Below are positions 28,569 through 34,897 of a stretch of DNA of 64,000 bases, in pieces (the stretch's first letter is position 1; each line of letters starts with the position of its first letter). Position numbers and translations under genes: made by a program. The notes under the pieces were generated by a model. That model made no database searches. It was given only the letters and a program-made list of their open reading frames with translations, and was not told the origin of the DNA. Location: positions 1,509,424 through 1,573,423 of the forward strand of contig NZ_CP061300.1 in NCBI RefSeq assembly GCF_018687635.1, written 5' to 3'. This DNA comes from Polynucleobacter sp. MWH-Braz-FAM2G (lineage in GTDB: Bacteria > Pseudomonadota > Gammaproteobacteria > Burkholderiales > Burkholderiaceae).

Positions 28569-28635
28569 GAACTTGTAAGTACAAGGGCTGAAGGGCAGAC
28601 TCAGCAAGCAAAGGGATGCCCAATAAACTTCTTGC

Positions 28636-28641
28636 TATAAT
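28636..28641 (+). promoter_or_regulatory. Minus-10 element of tRNA-Lys promoter
   Basis: A perfect TATAAT ends 13 bases before the mature tRNA-Lys 5' end, within the AT-rich run after the GC-rich end of amiC. I see no good minus-35 hexamer at 16-18 bases upstream, so the promoter call rests on the minus-10 and the tRNA position. Confidence 0.5.
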
Positions 28642-28654
28642 TTATGGCTTAACT

Positions 28655-28730
28655 GGGTCGGTAGCTCAGTCGGTAGAGCAGCGGACTTTTAATCCGTTGG
28701 TCGCGAGTTCGAATCTCGCCCGACCCACCA
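28655..28730 (+). tRNA. tRNA-Lys (anticodon TTT)
   Basis: A 76-base cloverleaf with encoded CCA. Acceptor arms GGGTCGG and CCGACCC pair perfectly, the D-arm is AGCTCAGTCGGTAGAGC, the anticodon loop is CTTTTAA giving TTT, and the T-arm carries GTTCGAATC. It is the only tRNA on the plus strand of the window and is followed closely by a terminator. Confidence 0.98.
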
Positions 28731-28738
28731 GTTATACG

Positions 28739-28773
28739 AAAGCCTCTAGAGAAATCTAGGGGCTTTTTCTTTT
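28739..28773 (+). terminator. Rho-independent terminator after tRNA-Lys
   Basis: An 11-bp stem (28740-28750 with 28755-28765, one G-T wobble) caps a GAAA tetraloop and is followed by TTTTTCTTTT. It begins ten bases after the tRNA CCA. Confidence 0.9.
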
Positions 28774-28860
28774 GGTTACAGTAAATGTGTTGAAACTGTT
28801 GGTGGCAATAGGAGATCTATTGGGACGCTATAGGTCAGGATGACGGGCGCTGGGTGGGAC

Positions 28861-28890
28861 TAGGCGACCATGAGCGACTATGAGCGACTA
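28861..28890. repeat. Three tandem 10-bp units
   Basis: The units read taggcgacca, tgagcgacta, tgagcgacta; the last two are identical and the first differs at three positions. They lie in the non-coding interval after tRNA-Lys. Confidence 0.75.
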
Positions 28891-28917
28891 TTTGAGATTG
28901 ATAGGATTATGTGGAAC

Positions 28918-28944
28918 ACAAGTGTCGCGAAACGCGACACTTGT
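28918..28944. repeat. Perfect 12-bp inverted repeat
   Basis: ACAAGTGTCGCG, a 3-base AAA spacer, then CGCGACACTTGT. The stem is perfect and GC-rich at the tip but has no U-tract on either side, so it is not a standard terminator. It could be a protein site or a structured RNA end. Confidence 0.8.
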
Positions 28945-28981
28945 AGCTTAACTTCAGATTTAAGAATGGGCGACCACCATG

Positions 28982-29002
28982 TTTGTCGGGTAACCCGACA
29001 AA
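28982..29002. repeat. Palindromic hairpin downstream of the cynS terminator
   Basis: TTTGTCGGG, a TAA spacer, then CCCGACAAA: a perfect 9-bp inverted repeat. On the minus strand it directly follows the cynS terminator U-tract, giving two tandem hairpins, and could act as a back-up terminator. Confidence 0.7.
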
Positions 29003-29026
29003 AAAACCACCCCGAAGGGTGGCTTT
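29000..29026 (-). terminator. Rho-independent terminator of the cob/cyn operon
   Basis: On the minus strand CCACCC, the tetraloop TTCG and GGGTGG form a stem flanked by AAAG and a seven-base T run. It lies 25 bases past the cynS stop and ends the cobA-cynABDS transcript. Confidence 0.9.
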
Positions 29027-29050
29027 AGTTTTTGATGAATTCCCATTAAA

Positions 29051-29494
29051 TCAATAGGTCTTGTAGGCCAGGTACTTTCCAGAAAGAACAACCTGCACTC
29101 GATCACCCTTGGGATCTGGCTCGCGCTGAATATCCATTGAGAAATCAATCGCACTCATAATACCGTCGCCAAACTCTTCATGAATTAGCTCTTTAATAGT
29201 GGTGCCATAAACGTTCACAATCTCATACCAACGATAGATTAATGGATCTGTTGGAACAGCAGTCGGCAAAGACCCCTTGTATGGAACAATTTGTAACCAG
29301 GCCATTTCCTCATCAGTCAAATCAAATAACTTACCTACCGCTTCTGCCTGCGCTTTGGTAAATGTCATTTGACCTAGGCAACCTGCAGTGACCCATTCCT
29401 TAGACTCACCTATTGCATTTGCTATATCGCTCCACTTCATGCCTTTGCGAACTTTGGCTTCGATAATTTTTTGTGTAACTACTGAACGATCCAT
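29051..29494 (-). CDS. cynS: Cyanate hydratase (cyanase)
   Basis: Cyanase converts cyanate and bicarbonate to carbamate, which yields ammonia and CO2. The 147-residue protein has an N-terminal helical domain and a C-terminal dimerisation domain. The catalytic triad is intact: R88, E91 and S114 show the same 3- and 23-residue spacing as R96, E99 and S122 of the E. coli enzyme. An AGGAG box precedes the ATG. It is the last gene of an operon with an ABC transporter and cobA, so imported cyanate can serve as a nitrogen source or be detoxified. Confidence 0.97.
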   Translation of the reverse strand: MDRSVVTQKIIEAKVRKGMKWSDIANAIGESKEWVTAGCLGQMTFTKAQAEAVGKLFDLTDEEMAWLQIVPYKGSLPTAVPTDPLIYRWYEIVNVYGTTIKELIHEEFGDGIMSAIDFSMDIQREPDPKGDRVQVVLSGKYLAYKTY

Positions 29495-29523
29495 TTTTTT
29501 CTCCTAGTTTAAGTTTTAGTTAA

Positions 29524-30387
29524 TTAAGCAATAGCGGCATCAACACCTGGAAGCACTACGACAGGCTTATATCCATCTAACTCACCATTTGCACCCTTTA
29601 CTTGCAAATCCTTCGATCTATTAACAAGAAAATCTACTAAATGATTGCGCATGGGGTAATACATAGCATCATGATGTAAATTTGCTCGCTTTCTGCCTTT
29701 AGGCAAAGTATTGACAACGATTTCAGCGATACGTGCATTGGGGCCATTACTCATCAACATAATTTTGTCGGAGAGCAGAATTGCTTCATCAACATCATGG
29801 GTAATCATGAAGACAGTTTGATTAGTTTCCTTGCAAATTTTGAGGAGTTCGTCTTGAATGACCCCACGAGTCAATGCATCCAAGGCGCCAAATGGCTCAT
29901 CAAGCAATAGCATTTTTGGTTCAATTGCGAAAGCCCTTGCAATTCCAACCCTCTGCTTCATGCCGCCAGATAATTCTGATGGTTTTTTCGTTTCAGCATT
30001 TACCAAACCAACCATAGCTAGGTACTTTTTAGAATGCTCGGTAATTTGCTCCTTTGACCAGTCGGGATACTTTGACTTCACGGCAAAAGCGACGTTCTGT
30101 AATACCGTCATCCAAGGCATCAATGCATGACCCTGAAAGACAACGCCTCGCTCCAAACCAGGCCCTTGAATGCGCTTACCAAGCATGATTGCATCACCAC
30201 CGGTGGCATCCTCAAGACCTGCCAACACATTAAGGATAGTAGTCTTACCGCATCCAGAATGGCCAATAATACAAACAAACTCCCCTTTTTCGATTTCAAA
30301 ATCGATGCCCTCAAATACTGGAGGTGCATCAGCTTTATAAGACTTACTGAGATTAGAGACTTTGAGAAAGGTGTTTTCAGTCTGCAT
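29524..30387 (-). CDS. cynD: Nitrate/cyanate-type ABC transporter ATPase
   Basis: The 287-residue ATPase has Walker A GHSGCGKTT, signature LSGGMKQR, Walker B LLLDEPFGALD and the NrtD/CmpD-like C-terminal extension with LPKGRKR. I start at the ATG of MQTENTFLKV, overlapping the permease gene by 11 bases; the open frame reaches 20 codons further back into the permease. With the permease and binding protein upstream and cyanase downstream, cyanate uptake is the natural role. Nitrate is also likely because the facing operon has a binding protein but no transporter subunits of its own. Confidence 0.9.
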   Translation of the reverse strand: MQTENTFLKVSNLSKSYKADAPPVFEGIDFEIEKGEFVCIIGHSGCGKTTILNVLAGLEDATGGDAIMLGKRIQGPGLERGVVFQGHALMPWMTVLQNVAFAVKSKYPDWSKEQITEHSKKYLAMVGLVNAETKKPSELSGGMKQRVGIARAFAIEPKMLLLDEPFGALDALTRGVIQDELLKICKETNQTVFMITHDVDEAILLSDKIMLMSNGPNARIAEIVVNTLPKGRKRANLHHDAMYYPMRNHLVDFLVNRSKDLQVKGANGELDGYKPVVVLPGVDAAIA

Positions 30388-31237
30388 ACGATACCGCCTT
30401 TTGTAACTTGCCAAATGCTGTATCAAGCAGCATTCCAACAATGCCAATTAAAAGAATTGCGAAAATTACACTAGATAGAGATAGGTTATTCCACTCATTC
30501 CATAGAAAATAGCCAATGCCAGTTCCACCGACAAGCATTTCGGCAGCAACAATCACTAACCAGGCAATACCCATAGATATGCGCATACCAGTCAGGATCG
30601 TTGGCGCTGCTGCAGGGAGAATCACTAAAAACGCCTTTCGTAGTGGAGATACTTCCAATGTTTTGGCAACATTCAATAATTCTTTACGAACATTCGCAAC
30701 ACCAAATGCAGTATTTAGAAGCATTGGCCATACAGAACAAATAAAGATCACAAAAATTCCAGAAATTGAGGAATCTTTAATGGTATACAGCGCGATAGGC
30801 ATCCAAGCTAATGGGGAGATCGGCTTTAAGATTTGAATAAATGGATTAAATGCTTCATACGCCAAGGGTGACATCCCTATCCAAAAACCAAATGGTATTG
30901 CCACAATCATGGCCAACAAAAAACCAAGGCCAACACGAGCCAAGGAATATGCCAGCTGAATACCAATTCCCTTATCGTTTGGGCCATTGTCATAAAAAGG
31001 ATTAGACAACTGCTTGTAAATAGTTTGCCCCATTTGCGTTAAAGTTGGAAAACCGGTTTTCTGAACAGGTTCACCACCACCTTGGCCCATAAGACTGTTG
31101 TATTCACTAGAGTTAGTTGATACACCGGCTGGAGACGCAACCTTTTGAGTTGTTGCCATGTGCCAAATCGATAAGCACATGAACAAAATTACAACCGATA
31201 AGATTGCGCCCTTGACCTTAATTGATATTGTTTTCAT
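30377..31237 (-). CDS. cynB: Nitrate/cyanate-type ABC transporter permease
   Basis: The 286-residue membrane protein has an N-terminal anchor (VILFMCLSIWHM) and five or six further helices, with the EAA-type loop around VRKELLNVAKTLEVSPLRKAF and the PISPLAWMPIALY segment of NrtB/CmpB/TauC permeases. It follows the binding-protein gene by 15 bases and overlaps the ATPase gene by 11. It is the only permease of its class in the window. The exact ligand depends on the binding protein it meets. Confidence 0.88.
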   Translation of the reverse strand: MKTISIKVKGAILSVVILFMCLSIWHMATTQKVASPAGVSTNSSEYNSLMGQGGGEPVQKTGFPTLTQMGQTIYKQLSNPFYDNGPNDKGIGIQLAYSLARVGLGFLLAMIVAIPFGFWIGMSPLAYEAFNPFIQILKPISPLAWMPIALYTIKDSSISGIFVIFICSVWPMLLNTAFGVANVRKELLNVAKTLEVSPLRKAFLVILPAAAPTILTGMRISMGIAWLVIVAAEMLVGGTGIGYFLWNEWNNLSLSSVIFAILLIGIVGMLLDTAFGKLQKAVSYAD

Positions 31238-31252
31238 TCGTTTACCTTAAAT

Positions 31253-32626
31253 TCATGCTTTACTAATTTGAAATGATTTCAAATAGGCTGTCGGCTGACT
31301 TGGATCAAATTCTTTTCCCATAATCTTGTCTTTTTTATATCCCGCTTTAGCTAATGGTGGAACAGTAATACCAGTTTCACCCATATACTTTTTAGCATCG
31401 GTTAACAAGAATACTTTTTCAGAAATGTCTTTGTAATTCACATCACCTTTGACATATCCCCAACGCTGCATTTGAGTCAACATCCAAGTCGCCATGGAGT
31501 ACCAAGGTATTGGGTTGAAGTCGATGCGATCCGGTACGTTTTGAACATTACCTAAGCCATCGGCAAACTTACCAGTAAGTACCTGCATTACTACCGTTTC
31601 AGGCTGATTAAGATAATTAGGCGCAGAAATTACTTTTGCAATTAATGGTCTATTTACCGGATCACGCGCCATAGTGGATGCATTTAATACCGCACGATAT
31701 AAGGCTGCAAAAGTATTGGGATTTTTCTTGATAAATTCTTCAGAGGTTCCAAAAGCACAACATGGATGCCCATCCCAAATTTGCTTAGTCAGAATATGAA
31801 TAAATCCAACCTCATCATAGACGGCACGCTGGTTAAATGGATCTGGCCCTAGGAAACCATCAATGTTGCCTGCACGCAAGTTAGCAACCATCTCTGGCGG
31901 TGGAGTTACACGAATCTGAATATCTTTGTCAGGATCTAAGCCAGCTTGAGCAACGTAATAACGCAATAGGAAGTTATGCATTGAATATTCAAACGGAACA
32001 GCAAACTTCATCCCCCTCCAGTTTTTAGGATCACGATTATCTTTGTGCTTATTGGCTAATGTGATTGCTTGACCGTTCACGTTTTGAATGGTTGCCACCC
32101 TCATCTGTGTGGGGTCTGAACCTAAGCCCATAGACATTGAAATAGGCATTGGTGACAAAAAGTGAGAGGCATCATGCTCTTTATTGAGCATCTTGTCACG
32201 TATCAGAGCCCATCCCGCCGTTTTATTTAATGTGACATTGAGACCCTGCTTTTTATAAAAACCCAAGGGATCTGACATGATCAATGGTGTTGCACATGTA
32301 ATTGCAATAAAGCCAATTTTTAGATCTGGTTTTTCAAGAGGAGCTTTCTCTTGTGCCATTGCCTGCAATGAGCCTACTGGCAAGAAACCTGATAACGCAC
32401 TCATTGCACCACCAGCTCCAACAGCCTTTAAGAATGCACGTCTGCGTGCCTCTTGTGGAAATAAAGCCTTGACTAAACTGGCCTCAACAAAATCCGCGCT
32501 CTCTTGTTCAATATCTATTTTTGTAGAAAGCGAATTTTCATGATCCAACTCGGAGGCGTGCTGACCACAACTACAGCGACTGCTAAATAAAGGTCTATCT
32601 GGATCAAATGGGCGATATGAATTCAT
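31253..32626 (-). CDS. cynA: NrtA/CynA-like periplasmic binding protein with long N-terminal extension
   Basis: The 457-residue protein resembles CmpA/NrtA solute-binding proteins (IGFIAITCATPLIMSDPLGF, AGWALIRDKMLN, PPPEMVANLRAGNIDGFLGPDPFNQ). A twin-arginine signal, RRRAFLKAVGAGGA, begins near residue 61, unusually far in. The preceding 60 residues are polar and carry CSCGQH near residues 18-23, followed by an acidic stretch. Comparable extensions occur in related betaproteobacterial proteins, as I recall. An AGGAG box supports the start. Cyanate or nitrate is the likely ligand, from the operon with cyanase. Confidence 0.87.
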   Translation of the reverse strand: MNSYRPFDPDRPLFSSRCSCGQHASELDHENSLSTKIDIEQESADFVEASLVKALFPQEARRRAFLKAVGAGGAMSALSGFLPVGSLQAMAQEKAPLEKPDLKIGFIAITCATPLIMSDPLGFYKKQGLNVTLNKTAGWALIRDKMLNKEHDASHFLSPMPISMSMGLGSDPTQMRVATIQNVNGQAITLANKHKDNRDPKNWRGMKFAVPFEYSMHNFLLRYYVAQAGLDPDKDIQIRVTPPPEMVANLRAGNIDGFLGPDPFNQRAVYDEVGFIHILTKQIWDGHPCCAFGTSEEFIKKNPNTFAALYRAVLNASTMARDPVNRPLIAKVISAPNYLNQPETVVMQVLTGKFADGLGNVQNVPDRIDFNPIPWYSMATWMLTQMQRWGYVKGDVNYKDISEKVFLLTDAKKYMGETGITVPPLAKAGYKKDKIMGKEFDPSQPTAYLKSFQISKA

Positions 32627-32646
32627 TTATAGCTCCTAGTAAGTAA

Positions 32647-33450
32647 TTAAGATGCTGCTTGCAATATCTTGAAATAATTTTGAGATTCAATGAATGGGGT
32701 GAGCGTATGGAGTTTTTTTCTATAAACCTCCCCTACCATCACCACAACTGGTTGTCTATCTAAAAACTGATGATGAACATCGCCATAGCGCAATCCATCC
32801 AAAGTGCAGCCAAAGCTGCGTTGTGCTGGGAGACTGACTGATTCCATCAAACAAACAGGGGTATCGGCCTTATAGCCATTAGCAATCAATGTTGTTGCAA
32901 CTTCAGATAGCTGATCACGCGACATATAGTAGATTGCAGTTTTATGATCTTCATGCGCGCAACGGCCAGGAAGCGTGGTCAGTGTCAAGGTTCTACTTAA
33001 CTCCCTGGTGGTTGGAGGCTGCTTAAGCTCTGCCGAGGCTGCTAAGGCAGTAGTGATGCCTGGAACAATCTCATAGGGCACGTTTGCTTTCTCAAGAGCG
33101 TCAATTTCCTCCTGTGCACGACCAAAGATCATCGGATCCCCGCCTTTCAGGCGCACAACTACTGAGTACTTGCCTGCAGCATCCACCAATTGCTTGTTAA
33201 TGAAGTGCTGAGAGCTTGAATGCGATCCACATCTTTTCCCCACCTGCACCAACTTAGTTCTAGGACACCACTCCAGCATAGAAATATCAATGAGTGCATC
33301 ATAAAAAACAATGTCCGCATTACCTAAAATCCTGGCACCGCGTACAGTAATAAGATCAGAGGCGCCGGGACCAGCACCAATAAGGTACACGCCCGGTTCA
33401 ATCCAGTGGGCTGTATTGGTAATGACTGTTAATGGTGCAATTTGTTTCAT
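32647..33450 (-). CDS. cobA: Uroporphyrinogen-III C-methyltransferase
   Basis: SUMT transfers two methyl groups from S-adenosylmethionine to uroporphyrinogen III, making precorrin-2, the branch point to siroheme and cobalamin. The 267-residue protein has VYLIGAGPGASDLITVRG near residue 22 and VRLKGGDPMIFGRAQEE. It is the stand-alone enzyme, not fused to the CysG dehydrogenase/chelatase half. It is first in the minus-strand operon and faces nrtA-nirB, so its job here is probably siroheme for nitrite reductase. A precorrin-2 dehydrogenase/ferrochelatase is not seen in the window. Confidence 0.93.
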   Translation of the reverse strand: MKQIAPLTVITNTAHWIEPGVYLIGAGPGASDLITVRGARILGNADIVFYDALIDISMLEWCPRTKLVQVGKRCGSHSSSQHFINKQLVDAAGKYSVVVRLKGGDPMIFGRAQEEIDALEKANVPYEIVPGITTALAASAELKQPPTTRELSRTLTLTTLPGRCAHEDHKTAIYYMSRDQLSEVATTLIANGYKADTPVCLMESVSLPAQRSFGCTLDGLRYGDVHHQFLDRQPVVVMVGEVYRKKLHTLTPFIESQNYFKILQAAS

Positions 33451-33518
33451 GCCTCATTTTTAACAGTCAGCAATATCTTCAAATTGCTTATGTGAACCAA
33501 AATGGCACATGTAATTAT

Positions 33519-33530
33519 TTGGTGCACCAA
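33519..33530. promoter_or_regulatory. Palindrome TTGGTGCACCAA
   Basis: A perfect 12-bp palindrome 72 bases before nrtA. Its GGTGCA and TGCACC halves recall NtrC half-sites, but their order is inside-out relative to the NtrC consensus, so the cognate protein is unknown. Confidence 0.5.
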
Positions 33531-33543
33531 TACCAAGCAATCA

Positions 33544-33555
33544 CCTCAATTGAGG
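33544..33555. promoter_or_regulatory. Palindrome CCTCAATTGAGG
   Basis: A perfect 12-bp palindrome 47 bases before the nrtA start. Possible operator for a nitrogen-responsive regulator; without a spacer it is a poor RNA hairpin. Confidence 0.45.
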
Positions 33556-33601
33556 CAAACGCAACTTCTTTATCGTTAGTTATCGACTAAAGGAGCTCAG
33601 C

Positions 33602-34897
33602 ATGAAAGAGAAAACTAGCATTAGCGGCTTATCACCAGAAGCCACCACCCCCACTGTTACTGGTGCCAATCCTACGCGTCGCAAACTTATTCAAGGCATT
33701 GGTTCTGCAAGCATTCTGTCCTTAATAGACCCAATGGTTAAGGCAGGCGCATGGGCAGCAGGCTCCGATGCCCCTGAGAAAACAGATGTGAAAGTGAGTT
33801 TCATTGCCCTTACGGATTGCTCATCGATTGTCATGGCTAACCATCTTGGGCTAGATAAGAAGTATGGCGTCAAGATTATCCCCACCAAAGAAGCATCATG
33901 GGCTGCAATCCGTGACAAGCTAGTGAATGGCGAAAACGACATGTCGCATATTCTCTATGGCTTGATGTACGGACTACAAATGGGCATCGGTGGGCAACAA
34001 AAAGATATGTCTCTCTTGATGTCCTTGAACAATAACGGCCAAGCAATTACTTTGTCTAAAGCGCTTTACCAAAAGGGTGTTACAGATGGGGCAAGCCTTA
34101 AAGCTGTCATGGATAAAGAAAAACGTGACTACACTTTTGCGCAAACCTTTCCAACTGGTACACACGCTATGTGGCTCTACTACTGGTTAGCGAATTACGG
34201 CATCAATCCATTTAAAGACGCGAAAATTATCACTGTTCCGCCCCCACAAATGGTGGCAAATATGCGCAGCGGAAATATGGATGGCTATTGTGTAGGTGAA
34301 CCATGGAATGCCCGCGCAATTATTGACGGCATTGGCTTTACAGCCATTACCACACAAGCGATTTGGCAAGATCACCCAGAAAAAGCTTTAGGAACAACTT
34401 CTGATTTCGCTAAGAAGTACCCCAATACTTGTCGCGCAGTTACGGCAGCAATCTTAGAGGCTGGAAAATACATTGATGCATCGACTTCAAATAAGCATGC
34501 AACTGCAGAAGTTGTAGCTGCACCTTCATTTGTGAATACTGACGTTGCTGTAATTCAAGATCGAATGATGGGCCGCTACAACAATGGTATCGGTAAGACT
34601 TGGGATGATCCTCATGCGATGAAGTTTTATAACGATGGTTTAGCGACTTTCCCATACCTATCCGATGGCATGTGGTTTATGACTCAACACAAGCGCTGGG
34701 GATTACTCAAGGAACATCCAGATTACTTGGCAGTGGCGAAGAAGGTTAACAATATCGCCATCTATAAAGATGCGGCTACGGCCTCCAAAACCCCATTACC
34801 AAAAAGTGATATGCGCTCCAGCAAATTATTTGATGGTGTTGTATGGAATGGTTCCAACCCTGCTGCTTATGCAGATAGCTTCAAGATCAAAGCATGA
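33602..34897 (+). CDS. nrtA: Nitrate-type ABC transporter binding protein, Tat-exported
   Basis: The 431-residue protein has a twin-arginine signal (TRRKLIQGIGSASILSL, from about residue 25) and the NrtA fold: VSFIALTDCSSIVMANHLGL, PPPQMVANMRSGNMDGYCVGEPWNARA. Export argues against a NasS-type cytoplasmic sensor, which would lack a signal. It leads the nitrate assimilation operon and overlaps nirB by 4 bases, but no permease or ATPase follows. It probably delivers nitrate or nitrite to the CynB/CynD subunits encoded on the other strand. Confidence 0.88.
   Translation: MKEKTSISGLSPEATTPTVTGANPTRRKLIQGIGSASILSLIDPMVKAGAWAAGSDAPEKTDVKVSFIALTDCSSIVMANHLGLDKKYGVKIIPTKEASWAAIRDKLVNGENDMSHILYGLMYGLQMGIGGQQKDMSLLMSLNNNGQAITLSKALYQKGVTDGASLKAVMDKEKRDYTFAQTFPTGTHAMWLYYWLANYGINPFKDAKIITVPPPQMVANMRSGNMDGYCVGEPWNARAIIDGIGFTAITTQAIWQDHPEKALGTTSDFAKKYPNTCRAVTAAILEAGKYIDASTSNKHATAEVVAAPSFVNTDVAVIQDRMMGRYNNGIGKTWDDPHAMKFYNDGLATFPYLSDGMWFMTQHKRWGLLKEHPDYLAVAKKVNNIAIYKDAATASKTPLPKSDMRSSKLFDGVVWNGSNPAAYADSFKIKA

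Larger units (their letters stand above)
28774..29050. other. Non-coding interval with repeats and hairpins
   Basis: Between the tRNA-Lys terminator and cynS there is no convincing gene. The stretch holds three imperfect tandem 10-base units at 28861-28890 (the last two identical, TGAGCGACTA), a perfect 12-bp hairpin at 28918-28944, a second palindrome at 28982-29002 and the cynS terminator at 29000-29026. No integrase or other mobile-element gene adjoins the tRNA. Confidence 0.6.
33451..33601. promoter_or_regulatory. Divergent control region between cobA-cyn and nrtA-nas operons
   Basis: This 151-base region must hold promoters for both nitrogen operons. It contains two perfect 12-bp palindromes with centres 25 bases apart, TTGGTGCACCAA at 33519-33530 and CCTCAATTGAGG at 33544-33555. 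I see no exact sigma-54 minus-24/minus-12 element; TGGCAC near 33503 lacks a matching TTGC at the right distance. Confidence 0.6.

Noticed and set aside
28573..28586. CTTGTA-AG-TACAAG inverted repeat after amiC
   Set aside because: A 2-base spacer is too tight for an RNA hairpin of full length and there is no U-tract; not called as a terminator.
28655..29050. Integrated element at tRNA-Lys
   Set aside because: There is no integrase, no duplicated tRNA end and no phage-like gene; the interval is only about 320 bases.
33500..33520. Sigma-54 promoter upstream of nrtA
   Set aside because: TGGCAC is present near 33503, but no TTGC-type minus-12 element follows at the required spacing.
33602..34897. 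NasS-type nitrate sensor
   Set aside because: The protein has a Tat signal and there is no NasT antiterminator gene beside it, so a transporter binding protein fits better.
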